DNA of 64,000 bases from Enemella evansiae (lineage in GTDB: Bacteria; Pseudomonadota; Alphaproteobacteria; Rhodobacterales; Rhodobacteraceae). Shown piece after piece: positions 44,231 to 52,548 of the stretch (positions within the stretch are counted from its first letter, which is position 1; each line of letters starts with the position of its first letter). The notes under the pieces were generated by a model. It saw only the letters and a list, made by a program, of their open reading frames with translations, was not told where the DNA came from and ran no database searches. The position numbers and the translations under genes are program-made. The stretch lies in assembly GCA_017255395.1 (NCBI GenBank), contig JAFKDC010000020.1, forward strand, positions 53,130-117,129, given 5' to 3'.

Positions 44231-44827
44231 TTGGACGCAAGCGATATCGAGCAAGACGCGTGGATCGGCGGCATGATCCGGGCGCGGCGGCAAAAGCAGA
44301 ACCTGACCCTGCAAGAGGTGTCGGAGGCGGCGGGAATCTCGACCGGCTACCTGTCCCTGATCGAGCGCGACAAGGCCACGCCGACCCTGACCACGCTGGC
44401 GCGCATCGCCGCCGCGCTGGGGGTGGGGATCGACGCCTTTGTCGGCAAGCCTACGCCCGCCGACTGCATCACCCGTGAAGGCGAGCGCCCGCGCTTTCTG
44501 CTGAACACCGCGCTGATCAGTTACGAACGGCTGGGGGCGGTCTTTCCGGGGTCGGAACTGTCGTGCTTCATCCTGACCATCGACCCGGGATACCGGTCCG
44601 AGCAGACGCTGCACGGCGGGGAAGAGACCTTTTATGTGCTGTCGGGGCGGATCGAATTCATGCTCGACGGGCAGCGGATGGACCTGGGCGCGGGGGATTC
44701 CGCGCATTACGATTCCAACCGGGATCACGGCTGGGGCAATCCCTTCGATCAGCCCGCGCGGGTGCTGTGGACCGGCACCATCGACTTCTTCGGCGACCGG
44801 ACAGGGCTAGAGCAGCGGCCCGAGTGA
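44231..44827 (+). CDS. XRE-family regulator with C-terminal cupin domain
   Basis: A 198-residue regulator with a helix-turn-helix at about 15-70 (LTLQEVSEAAGISTGYLSLIE) and a cupin sensor domain at about 105-190 (TFYVLSGRIEFMLDG). Such HTH-cupin proteins often control polyamine or amino-acid catabolism. It begins with TTG, 7 nt after AGGAGG. Its 3' end overlaps the convergent GAF-protein gene by 21 bp. Targets may be the adjacent dipeptide or deacetylase operons; unproven. Confidence 0.87.
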   Translation: MDASDIEQDAWIGGMIRARRQKQNLTLQEVSEAAGISTGYLSLIERDKATPTLTTLARIAAALGVGIDAFVGKPTPADCITREGERPRFLLNTALISYERLGAVFPGSELSCFILTIDPGYRSEQTLHGGEETFYVLSGRIEFMLDGQRMDLGAGDSAHYDSNRDHGWGNPFDQPARVLWTGTIDFFGDRTGLEQRPE

Positions 44828-45289
44828 GCGCGCCCGCGCGTAGGCGGCATGGGCGGGGGCGCTGAGCGTTTCCTCCGTCACCGTGACGCGGTCGGGGGTG
44901 TAGTGCTGTTCTGCGTGCAGGATGTTCATGGTCGCCAAAAGCTGCCCGTTCTGGCGGATCGGCAGGTTGATGACAGAGCCGCAACCGAGCTGGCCGATCA
45001 ATTCGTGGTCGGGAAAGACCGTGGCGATGTCCGCCAGCGTGTTGGCGACGAAGGTCTTTCCGTCCCGGTGGACGTGGTCGAACCAGCGGTTGGGCGTGAT
45101 CGGCTTGGTGCCCGCCGCCGGGTAGTTCACCGGGTCGCTGCTGTAGGCCCGGCGGGCCAGCATCGCCTGCATGTCCACGGTCATGATGGTGAAGAGTTTC
45201 GCGCCGACGGTCTGTTGCACGAGGTCTTGCAGGGCGCGCCAAGCCTCGTCGGGGATCCTGGCGGCGGCGAGGGCGGTGTCGAAGCTCAT
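44807..45289 (-). CDS. GAF-domain protein, function unknown
   Basis: A 160-residue protein that is essentially one GAF domain (GAKLFTIMTVDM near 29, LGCGSVINLPIRQNGQLLATMNILHA near 102-127). GAF domains bind small molecules or haem; no output domain is present. It is last in the minus-strand amino-acid ABC operon and overlaps the deacetylase gene by 4 bp. The role is unknown; free GAF proteins in catabolic operons are seen but uncharacterised. Confidence 0.78.
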   Translation of the reverse strand: MSFDTALAAARIPDEAWRALQDLVQQTVGAKLFTIMTVDMQAMLARRAYSSDPVNYPAAGTKPITPNRWFDHVHRDGKTFVANTLADIATVFPDHELIGQLGCGSVINLPIRQNGQLLATMNILHAEQHYTPDRVTVTEETLSAPAHAAYARARSLGPLL

Positions 45290-46173
45290 GTGCTGTCTCC
45301 TGCGCAGTGGCGGGCGATCTCGGCGTGGGTGGCGATCCAGACGTCGCCGGTCTTTCGCGCGTGGCTCAGCAGCCGGTCCAGCACCGCGATGCGCGAGCGG
45401 TAGCCGATCACGAAGGGGTGCATGACCAGCTGGCAGAGTCCGCCCTCGGCCCGGGCGCCGTCGAGTTCGGCGAGGAAGATCTTTGCCACCTGATCCGGTG
45501 TCAGGGTGGGGCGCGTGGGCGGCGTGCGGTTGTACAGAAGGTAGACCGCGTCGTCGCGGTTCCAGTCGACCGGCAGTTCGATCAGCCCGGTGGGCTGGCC
45601 GTTGCACAGCAGTTCATAGGGGTCGTCATCCGCCATCATGCTGGAATCGTAGAGAAAGCCCGCCTGCGCGACCAGTCGGATGGTGTCGTCCGACAGGTCC
45701 CAATGCGCGGCGCGGTGGCCAACGGGGCGCTGGCCGGTGATCTCTTCCAGCGTGTCGCGGGCGCGGGTCAGGGACTCCGCCTCTTCGTCGGGGGTCAGCG
45801 AGCCGTTGACCTCGTGGATCCAGCCGTGGACGCCGATCTCGTGCCCCTCGGCCACGATGCGGCGCGGCTCTTCGGGGTCGATGAGGGCCGAGACGGCGGG
45901 GATGAAGAAGCTGGCCCTGGCATCGTGTTTCGCGAGGGTCTGCAGGATGCGCGGCACGCCGCGCCGCCGCCCGTAGTCGCCCCAGGCGAGGCGGCCCACG
46001 GCGCTGCGCCCGGTGCCCAGTTCGAAGGTTTCGTGGTCGCAGTCGAAGGACAGCGCCAGCGCGGCCTTGGCGCCCCCGGGCCATGGCGGGCAAAGGCGCC
46101 GCCCGGCGCGGACCCTGTTCACGCGTTCCCGCCAGTGCGCCTCGGGCCAGTGGTAGGGGCTTTCGGAGGTCAC
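45286..46173 (-). CDS. NodB-domain polysaccharide deacetylase-like hydrolase (PuuE/allantoinase-like)
   Basis: A 295-residue metal-dependent C-N hydrolase of carbohydrate-esterase-4 type. FDCDHE (near residue 44) supplies the catalytic and metal Asp, and HGWIHE (near 114) the metal His residues. The lack of a signal peptide and its place in an amino-acid ABC operon point to a cytoplasmic amidohydrolase such as a PuuE-type allantoinase or N-formyl/acyl-amine hydrolase, not cell-wall deacetylation. It overlaps genes on both sides by 4 bp. Confidence 0.82.
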   Translation of the reverse strand: MTSESPYHWPEAHWRERVNRVRAGRRLCPPWPGGAKAALALSFDCDHETFELGTGRSAVGRLAWGDYGRRRGVPRILQTLAKHDARASFFIPAVSALIDPEEPRRIVAEGHEIGVHGWIHEVNGSLTPDEEAESLTRARDTLEEITGQRPVGHRAAHWDLSDDTIRLVAQAGFLYDSSMMADDDPYELLCNGQPTGLIELPVDWNRDDAVYLLYNRTPPTRPTLTPDQVAKIFLAELDGARAEGGLCQLVMHPFVIGYRSRIAVLDRLLSHARKTGDVWIATHAEIARHCAGDST

Positions 46174-46904
46174 CGCAGCACCTTGCCGAAGAAGTCGCGC
46201 GCCCGTTCGCTGCTGGGGTTGTCGAAGATCGTCGCCGGGTCGCCCGCCTCGACCACCTTGCCCGCGTCCATGAAGACCACCTTGGACGACACCTCGCGCA
46301 CGAAGGCCATCTCGTGGCTGACCAGCAGCATGGTCATCCCCTCGGATGCAAGGCGGCGGATCGCGTCCAGCACCTCGTTCACCAGTTCGGGGTCGAGCGC
46401 CGATGTGACCTCGTCCAGCAACAGGATCTCGGGCTTCAGCGCCAGCGCGCGGGCGATGGCGACGCGCTGCTGCTGGCCGCCGGACAGCTCGTCCGGGTAG
46501 CTGTGCGCCTTGTGGTCCATGCCGACCAGTTTCAGCAGGTCCATGGCCTCTGCCTCGACCTCGGCCCGTTTGCGGCCCTGTACCTTCAGCGGGGCCAGCG
46601 TCACGTTGCGCAGTACGGTCATGTTCTGGAACAGGTTGTACTGCTGAAAGACGATGGCCATGCGGTCGCGCGCCGCCTTCACCGCGCGGGGCGCGGCGTA
46701 GTCGATGCGCGTGCCGTCGACCTCGACCGTGCCGGAGGTGACCGGCGTCAGCCCGACCAGCGCGCGCAGCACGGTGGACTTGCCGGAGCCGGAGGGGCCG
46801 ACCAGCGACACCACTTCGCCCCGGTCGACGTCGAAGTCGATCCCGTGCAGGACGGCCAGCTTGCCGTAGTTAGCGTGAATGTCGTTGACCGCGAGGTGTG
46901 GCAA
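46170..46904 (-). CDS. Polar amino-acid ABC transporter ATPase (GlnQ/HisP type)
   Basis: About 244 residues. Walker A GPSGSGKS, signature [15 protein letters not shown] and Walker B LLLDEVTSALD are all present (Val in place of the usual Pro in DEPTSALD). I prefer the TTG at 46904, with GGAG 7 nt upstream, over a TTG at 46928; the ATPase homology begins just after it. It overlaps the upstream permease by 35 bp. Confidence 0.9.
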   Translation of the reverse strand: MPHLAVNDIHANYGKLAVLHGIDFDVDRGEVVSLVGPSGSGKSTVLRALVGLTPVTSGTVEVDGTRIDYAAPRAVKAARDRMAIVFQQYNLFQNMTVLRNVTLAPLKVQGRKRAEVEAEAMDLLKLVGMDHKAHSYPDELSGGQQQRVAIARALALKPEILLLDEVTSALDPELVNEVLDAIRRLASEGMTMLLVSHEMAFVREVSSKVVFMDAGKVVEAGDPATIFDNPSSERARDFFGKVLR

Positions 46905-47568
46905 ACCGTTTCTCCAGGTGTTGGCCAAGAAGGCTGAGCGGGAAGGACATCAGGAAGTAACAGAACGCGATGGTGCCAAAGACCAGCACCCCGGAATATC
47001 CCTGGTTGTTGAGTTCCTTGCCGCGGAACGTCAGCTCGAAGACGCCGATCTGGCTGACCAGCGCGGTGTCCTTGATGAACGAGACGGCAAAGGCGATGGC
47101 GGGCGGCACGATGACCGGCAGGGCCTGCGGCAGCACGCACAGCCGCATGGTCTGGAAGCGCGACAGGTTCATGGTCTGCGCTGCTTCGATCTGGGTGTGG
47201 GGGACGCTCTCGATGCCGCCCCGGATGATGTCGGCGGTATAGGCCACCGCGTAGATGCAGATGGAAATGACCGCGATGGTGAACAGCGACACGTCCGAGG
47301 CGATGGTCTGGATGAAGAACAGCACGAGGTAGATCACCACGAGGAAGGGGATGCGGCGGAAGACCTCGACATAGGCGATGCAGGCCACGCGCAGCGGCAG
47401 CGCCCAGATCCCCGGCGTCGTGCGCAGGTAGACCAGCACCAGCGCAAGGCCGAAGCCGATCAGGCAACCCAGCAGGGTCATCGAGAGCGTCAGAAGCGCG
47501 CTTTCACCCAAGAGCGCCATGTTGTTCCATGTGAAGAAGTCGGGCAGTTGGGCAAGGATACGGTCCAT
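46870..47568 (-). CDS. Polar amino-acid ABC transporter permease (HisM/GlnP type)
   Basis: A 232-residue permease with the HisM/GlnP pattern: an N-terminal hydrophobic block, VEVFRRIPFLVVIYLV near 67, the EAA-type loop (HTQIEAAQTMNLSRFQ) and FIKDTALVSQIG near 164. Its start overlaps the stop of the partner permease. Confidence 0.91.
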   Translation of the reverse strand: MDRILAQLPDFFTWNNMALLGESALLTLSMTLLGCLIGFGLALVLVYLRTTPGIWALPLRVACIAYVEVFRRIPFLVVIYLVLFFIQTIASDVSLFTIAVISICIYAVAYTADIIRGGIESVPHTQIEAAQTMNLSRFQTMRLCVLPQALPVIVPPAIAFAVSFIKDTALVSQIGVFELTFRGKELNNQGYSGVLVFGTIAFCYFLMSFPLSLLGQHLEKRFATPRGQRHSR

Positions 47569-48245
47569 CAGAAGATCCTCGCCTTGACGCGGAAGGCCCA
47601 GCGGCCGATCAGCGCCAGCCCGATCGAGGCCACGAAGGTCAGCACCACGTACATCAGCGCCGCGATGGTGAAGTATTCGAGCCAGCGGTAGTTGACGGTC
47701 GAAAGGTTGATCGCCTGCCCGGTCAGTTCATCGACGCCGATGACGGCCCCGACCGAGGTGCCCATGACCAGCACGACGATGAAGAAGTTGGCCAGCGCCG
47801 GGTAGATCGACTTGGCGATATGCGGCACGACGATGTAGCGGATGCGCTGGCTCAGCGACATGCCCAGCGTCTCGCCCGCCTCCATCTCCGTCTGGCGGAC
47901 CGACAGGAAGCCGGCGCGCAGGATCATGGTCAGGTAGGCGCCCGCGTTCAGGGTCAGGCCGATCAGCACGCAGGCCTCGTTGGACCAGCGGATGCCGAAT
48001 TCGGGCAGGCCGAAGTAGAGGAAATAGATCTGGATCAGCGCGGGCGTGTTGGTGATGAAGATCACGAAGCCCATGACCAGCCAGCGCACCGGGCGCGGCG
48101 CGAAGGACAGGCAGGCGGCGCCGATCAACCCGATCAGGCAGCCGCAGGTGAAGGCGAAGACGCCCAGTTGCAGCGTCAGCCAAGCGCCTTCGAGCAGCGC
48201 GTCGAAGTTGCGCCACACCACGTTGAATTGGAAATTGTAGTCCAT
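47568..48245 (-). CDS. Polar amino-acid ABC transporter permease (HisQ/GlnP type)
   Basis: A 225-residue permease with a central loop (TEMEAGETLGMSLSQRIRYIV) and NTPALIQIYFLYFGLPEFGI, the equivalents of the HisQ/GlnP motifs. It follows the binding protein by 52 bp, a gap containing a strong hairpin. Confidence 0.91.
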   Translation of the reverse strand: MDYNFQFNVVWRNFDALLEGAWLTLQLGVFAFTCGCLIGLIGAACLSFAPRPVRWLVMGFVIFITNTPALIQIYFLYFGLPEFGIRWSNEACVLIGLTLNAGAYLTMILRAGFLSVRQTEMEAGETLGMSLSQRIRYIVVPHIAKSIYPALANFFIVVLVMGTSVGAVIGVDELTGQAINLSTVNYRWLEYFTIAALMYVVLTFVASIGLALIGRWAFRVKARIF

Positions 48246-48265
48246 CGGGGCTTTCGGAAGTCAGG

Positions 48266-48288
48266 GGGGCGCGGGTGGGCCGCGCCCC
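48266..48288 (-). terminator. Intercistronic hairpin between binding protein and permease
   Basis: A perfect 8-bp stem GGGGCGCG/CGCGCCCC with a 7-nt loop. No T-run. Position and form match the hairpins after the binding-protein genes at 23022 and 53568, suggesting RNA stabilisation or attenuation. Confidence 0.55.
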
Positions 48289-48297
48289 GTTCAGGGA

Positions 48298-49104
48298 TCA
48301 GAACCAGGGGGTGACGGGCACCTCGCGCAGCATTGCCGCGCCGTAGTTCTCTTCCCAGACGGCCTTCACGGTGCCTTCGCTGTGCAGGTCGTAAAGGATG
48401 ATGTTCAGAACCTCGGTGAGGGTGTCGTTGCCCTGGCTGACACCCAGCGCGCAATAGGCGGTGAAGATCGGCTCTGGCACCACGCGCCACGACACGTTGT
48501 CGAAGTTCCCGGTGAAGCCCATGAAGAAGTCGATGTTCTCGACGATGGCATCGGCGCGGCCCTGCGCCACCAGGCGCACGGTGTCGGCGATGGAGTCGGT
48601 CAGTTCGATCTCGACCTCGGGCATGTTCTCTTCGATCCAGCCCACGGTCCAGTTGCCGCGCATGTTGGCCAGCGTCACGCCTTCCTTGTTGAAGTCCTGC
48701 CAGGTCTCGCCCTCGATCTGGTCGGTGGCCAGAACCGCCAGCACCTCGGTGTGCAGCGGCGCGGTGTAGTCGATCAGCTTGGCGCGCTCGGAGTTGCGGG
48801 TGAGCGCCCCCATCGAGACGTCGATGCGGTCGGAGACGAGGAAGGGCACGCGCTGCGCGGTCTCGGTGGGAACCCACTCGACCTCGACGCCCAGCTTCTC
48901 GGCGATCAGGGTGCCGATCTCGATGTCGAAGCCCTGCCACTCGCCGTTCTCGTCGCGGGTGCTCATGTTGGGGAAGTTCGGATTGATGCCGATGCGGATG
49001 GTGCCGTCGGACAGGATGTCCTCGAGCGATTTCGCCTCGGCCTGCGGGATGGCGGTCAGGGTCAGGCCGAGGGCGGCGGCGCCTGCGATGAGCCAGGTCT
49101 TCAT
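48298..49104 (-). CDS. Polar amino-acid ABC transporter substrate-binding protein (family 3)
   Basis: A 268-residue family 3 binding protein with a Sec signal peptide ending near residue 24 (AEA-K), followed by GTIRIGINPNFPNMS and WQGFDIEIGTLIAEKLG, typical of amino-acid binding proteins. AGGAGG lies 7 nt before the ATG. First gene of the minus-strand operon SBP-permease-permease-ATPase-deacetylase-GAF; the operator at 49141 lies 36 bp upstream. Confidence 0.92.
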   Translation of the reverse strand: MKTWLIAGAAALGLTLTAIPQAEAKSLEDILSDGTIRIGINPNFPNMSTRDENGEWQGFDIEIGTLIAEKLGVEVEWVPTETAQRVPFLVSDRIDVSMGALTRNSERAKLIDYTAPLHTEVLAVLATDQIEGETWQDFNKEGVTLANMRGNWTVGWIEENMPEVEIELTDSIADTVRLVAQGRADAIVENIDFFMGFTGNFDNVSWRVVPEPIFTAYCALGVSQGNDTLTEVLNIILYDLHSEGTVKAVWEENYGAAMLREVPVTPWF

Positions 49105-49140
49105 GGGGTGTCCTCCTGTCGGGTGAGGTGGGTCTTATTT

Positions 49141-49164
49141 GTTCGTTATGCGGACAAATGTCCG
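49141..49164 (-). promoter_or_regulatory. Tripartite operator in the amino-acid ABC / AKR-RidA promoter
   Basis: On the minus strand: CGGAC, GTCCG, CGAAC with 4- and 5-bp spacers. It lies 36 bp upstream of the binding-protein gene (minus) and 177 bp before the AKR-RidA gene (plus), making it more likely to act on the transporter; it could affect both. Confidence 0.7.
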
Positions 49165-49341
49165 AAAAATAGTTTGGCGGCGGAAAGAGAGTCGGTCAAT
49201 GGTTTTTTCCAGAAGGTGCGTTCCCGGCTTTGTGCGGCGCGTTTCAGGGGCGGAAGCGGCGGGTCGGGGCGCATTGACCTTCCCGGCGGGCTGCCGCAGT
49301 CTCGTCCTCAAATCGAACACCTGTGCGAAAGGCGCCCCTTC

Positions 49342-50793
49342 ATGAGCGATGTGACCCAAGTGACCCTGCCCTCTGGCCTGACGCTTTCGCGCATCGTGAC
49401 GGGGCTGTGGCAGATGGCCGACCAGGAGCGTGACGGCAAGGCTTTCGACCTCGACGCCGCCGCCGAGGCGTTGGCGGATTATGCGCGCGAGGGCTTCACC
49501 ACCTTCGACATGGCCGACCACTACGGCAGCGCCGAGATCGTGGCGGGCAAGGCGGCGAAGATCCTCGCCGCAGAGGGCGGGCCGCGCCCGACGATCCTGA
49601 CCAAGTGGTGCCCCGAGCCGGGGGTCATGGATGCGGAAACCGTCCGCAGGGGCGTCGAGACCGCGCTGGAGCGACTGGCCATGGACCGCGTCGACGTCAT
49701 GCAATTCCATTGGTGGCAGTACCAGTCGCCGGAGTACCTCGACGCGCTGGCCGAGTTGATGAAGCTGCGCGAAGAGGGGCTGGTGGGCCACATCGGCCTG
49801 ACCAACTTCGACGCGGCGCATCTGCGGATGGTGCTGAAGCAGGGCATCGAGGTGGCCACGAACCAGATCTGTTTCTCGGTGGTCGACCGCCGCGCGGCGG
49901 GAGAGCTGACGCAGGTCGCGGCGGAGCATGGCGTGGGATTGTTGGGCTTTGGCACCCTCTGCGGGGGCTTCCTGTCGGACAAGTGGCTGGGGGCAGAGCC
50001 GCCCGCGACAATCGAGGACTGGAGCCGCATGAAATACATGCGTTTCATCGAGACGGCGGGCGGCTGGGACCGCTTCCAGCACCTTATGGGCGCGCTGGCG
50101 CTGGTGGCAGAGCGGCACGGCGTGTCGGTGTCCAACGTTGCCAGCCGCTGGGTGCTGGAGCAGGGGGCCACGGCGGGGGTGATCGTCGGCGCGCGGCTGG
50201 GCGAGAACGCCCACCGCGACGATAACCGCCGGATGCTGGGATTCACGCTGGACGAGGGCGAGCGCGCCGCCATCGCCGAGGCCGCGATGGAGCCGATCCC
50301 GGGCGACTGCGGCGACGAATACCGCAAGCCACCTTTCCTGACGGCCTCGGGCGACCTCTCGCACCACCTCGACGCCCTGCCGCCGGTCATGACGGTCAGC
50401 GAGCCGCGCCCGGGCCGGACACGCGCCGAAAGCGGCTCTGTGTGGGAGGCGAAGGCGGGTTTCGCCCGCGCCGTCCGCAGGGGCAAGCGCATCCTCGTCA
50501 GCGGCACCACGGCGACGGACCTGCATGGAAACGCCATTTGCGCGGGCGATGCGGCGGGGCAGGCGGTCTATATCCTCGACAAGATCGCGGGGGCGGTCAC
50601 GTCGCTGGGCGGCACGATGGACGATGTGATCCGCACGCGGATCTACCTGACGGAAGAGGCTGACTGGCAGGCGGTGTCAGAGGTCCACGCCCGTTACTTC
50701 GGCGAGACGCGCCCGGCCAACACCCTGATCGTGGTCAAGGCCCTGATCGGCGGCTACGGGGTCGAGATCGAGGCCGAGGCGGAGCTCGACTGA
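49342..50793 (+). CDS. Fusion of aldo/keto reductase and RidA (YjgF/YER057c) domains
   Basis: A 483-residue two-domain protein. Residues 1 to about 325 are an aldo/keto reductase (TGLWQMADQE near 20; Asp and Tyr of the catalytic set in FDMADHYGSAEIV near 55; the usual Lys in TILTKWCPE near 91). From about 355 to the end is a RidA-type domain (VSGTTATDLHG, then DDVIRTRIYLTEEADW, ending VEIEAEAELD). The Arg of the RidA active site (usually RLP) appears to be Ala here. RidA proteins hydrolyse reactive imines/enamines. The fusion suggests coupled carbonyl reduction and imine quenching; the substrate is unknown. Confidence 0.86.
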   Translation: MSDVTQVTLPSGLTLSRIVTGLWQMADQERDGKAFDLDAAAEALADYAREGFTTFDMADHYGSAEIVAGKAAKILAAEGGPRPTILTKWCPEPGVMDAETVRRGVETALERLAMDRVDVMQFHWWQYQSPEYLDALAELMKLREEGLVGHIGLTNFDAAHLRMVLKQGIEVATNQICFSVVDRRAAGELTQVAAEHGVGLLGFGTLCGGFLSDKWLGAEPPATIEDWSRMKYMRFIETAGGWDRFQHLMGALALVAERHGVSVSNVASRWVLEQGATAGVIVGARLGENAHRDDNRRMLGFTLDEGERAAIAEAAMEPIPGDCGDEYRKPPFLTASGDLSHHLDALPPVMTVSEPRPGRTRAESGSVWEAKAGFARAVRRGKRILVSGTTATDLHGNAICAGDAAGQAVYILDKIAGAVTSLGGTMDDVIRTRIYLTEEADWQAVSEVHARYFGETRPANTLIVVKALIGGYGVEIEAEAELD

Positions 50794-51275
50794 GCCCGTC
50801 GCGGCAGCCTCTGTGTCAGCAGCACCATTGCGCGGAAGAGCAGCCGAGGCGCCCGGGCGGACCCCGGCACAGAACTAAGCACCCGGCGTTTGTGGGGTCG
50901 ACACGCGGCGGAACGAACCGCCCTGGCAGTGTCGTGTCGGCGCTGGTGTCGACGTTCGGCGGCCAGCATGACCCCGGGCATGGTTGGGGCCGGGCGCCCG
51001 AGCGGGCGGCGGATGTCGGCCCGTCTGACAATGGGTCCGAAGGGGTGCCTGCCCGTGTCAGAGATATGAAATGCTTCGATGAATTGATCCCCTCTAAGGG
51101 CCTGGCCTGACGAAGCTGCAATGCAGCATTGGAAAGGGGGTGCCCGCGAACTGCGGGAAGGCCGGAGACTAGCGGTTTCGGCAAGGAGCGCAGGTTGCCA
51201 ATAAAAATTTCATTTTAACTTTACACAACTGAAAAATATGTTTCAGTATCGGCAGGGAAAGGAGTCACCGTACAC
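50794..51275. other. Gene-free 482-bp spacer at a change in coding style
   Basis: No credible gene is visible; reading frames here are short shadows. The recognisable items are a small hairpin GCTGC-AAT-GCAGC (51116-51128) and the promoter/operator region of the next operon at 51220-51246. Downstream genes use less GC-biased third positions than those upstream, so this spacer may mark the boundary of an acquired segment. No integrase, tRNA or direct repeat was found. Confidence 0.5.
51229..51246. promoter_or_regulatory. Palindromic operator upstream of the class V / Aap operon (probable RpiR site)
   Basis: A perfect inverted repeat CTGAAA-N6-TTTCAG, 29 bp before the 51276 start. MurR/RpiR-family regulators commonly bind sites of the GAAA-N(6)-TTTC type, and the operon encodes such a regulator at 56802. 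A possible -35 TTTACA lies at 51220-51225, so the palindrome would fall between -35 and +1. It is unlike the tripartite IclR-type operators. Confidence 0.6.
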
Positions 51276-52517
51276 ATGACCCAGATCGACATCGCCTATG
51301 TGCGCAAACAGTTTCCCGCGATCAGCGAGGAAACCGTTCTTCTCGATAATGCTGGCGGATCACAGGTGGCGAAGCCGGTTGCAGACCGCATGACCGACTT
51401 CATGTTCTCGGCAAATGTCCAGCTTGGCGCGACCTACGCGGCCTCTGTTGCGGCTTCGCGGAAGGTTGCCGAGGGACGCGCGGCTCTGGCCACTTTGCTG
51501 AATGCCGATCGCCCGGAAGAAGTGGTCATGGGGGCAACGTCGACCCAGCTTTTTGATCAGCTTGCGCGCGCCCTCGTTCAAAAATGGGCGCCCGGTGACG
51601 AGGTGGTCGTCACGAATTTCGACCACGAGGCCAATATTGGCCCGTGGCGGCGCCTGGCGGAGCAGGGGATCGTCGTGAAGACCTGGGAGCTGCCCGAAGG
51701 CAGCCACCGTCCCGGGCCGGAGAGTCTTGCGCCGCTTCTCGGGCCTAAGACGAAGCTGGTCGCGATGACGCATTGTTCGAATATCTTCGGCAGCATCAAC
51801 GACGTGCGCGCCATTGCCGATCTGGTCCATCAGCACGATGCCATGATTTGTGTGGACGGCGTTGCCTTTGCCCCGCACCGTGCCGTTGATGTAAAGGCGC
51901 TGGATGCCGATTTCTATGGCTTCTCGGTCTACAAGACCTATGGACCGCACCACGCCGTGCTTTACGGCAAATACGATCTGCTCCGACATCACGCAGGCAA
52001 CATAAATCACTATTTCTATGGCGAGGATAAAGTTCCGGGCAAGCTGGAGCCGGGCAATCCCAACTATGAACTGGCCTATTCCTGCTGTGGCGTGATCGAT
52101 TACCTTGAAGGCTTCGCGGCAGCCCATGGCATCAACGAAACGGGACGCGCTGCGGTAGAGGCGGCCTTCGAGATCATCGCCGACCACGAAACAGCGCTGG
52201 CGGAACGGCTTCTTGCCTATCTCCGAGGTCGGGACGACGTGACGATCGTCGGCGATCCCTCTTCGGACAAAGAGGCCCGCGTGCCCACCATTTCCTTTGT
52301 TGTCGCGGGGATGAAATCCCGCGACGTGGTCGAGGCGGTCGATCCGTCCGGCATCGGAATTCGCTTCGGCGATTTTCATTCCAGGCGCCTCGTGCAGGCG
52401 CTGGATCTGGGTGACCCGGACGGCGTCATCCGCGCCTCAGCGGTGCATTACAACACCTTTGGCGAAATCGACCGGCTCATCGAGCAATTGGAAAGCCTGC
52501 GCAGACGGGCTGGCTAA
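51276..52517 (+). CDS. Class V aminotransferase-fold PLP enzyme (cysteine desulfurase-like, lacking the desulfurase Cys)
   Basis: A 413-residue PLP enzyme with Lys220 (SVYKTYGPH) and Asp194 (CVDGVAF) in the expected places and N-terminal LDNAGGSQV. The C-terminal region, where cysteine desulfurases carry the catalytic Cys loop, reads RFGDFHSRRL without Cys, so it is probably a C-N or C-S lyase or racemase of the cysteine-desulfurase-like family, not an Fe-S assembly enzyme. It is first in the plus-strand Aap/dihydropyrimidinase operon and has the probable RpiR operator upstream. Confidence 0.85.
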   Translation: MTQIDIAYVRKQFPAISEETVLLDNAGGSQVAKPVADRMTDFMFSANVQLGATYAASVAASRKVAEGRAALATLLNADRPEEVVMGATSTQLFDQLARALVQKWAPGDEVVVTNFDHEANIGPWRRLAEQGIVVKTWELPEGSHRPGPESLAPLLGPKTKLVAMTHCSNIFGSINDVRAIADLVHQHDAMICVDGVAFAPHRAVDVKALDADFYGFSVYKTYGPHHAVLYGKYDLLRHHAGNINHYFYGEDKVPGKLEPGNPNYELAYSCCGVIDYLEGFAAAHGINETGRAAVEAAFEIIADHETALAERLLAYLRGRDDVTIVGDPSSDKEARVPTISFVVAGMKSRDVVEAVDPSGIGIRFGDFHSRRLVQALDLGDPDGVIRASAVHYNTFGEIDRLIEQLESLRRRAG

Positions 52518-52548
52518 GAACCCACCAATCTCCAACAAGGACAAACCC

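Noticed and set aside
50816..51184. Reading frames in the 50.8-51.3 kb spacer as small genes
   Set aside because: Low-complexity Arg/Pro/Gly composition, no ribosome binding site and no recognisable domain.
51276..52517. Annotation of the class V PLP enzyme as an Fe-S assembly cysteine desulfurase
   Set aside because: The catalytic Cys loop is missing and no suf/isc genes are nearby.
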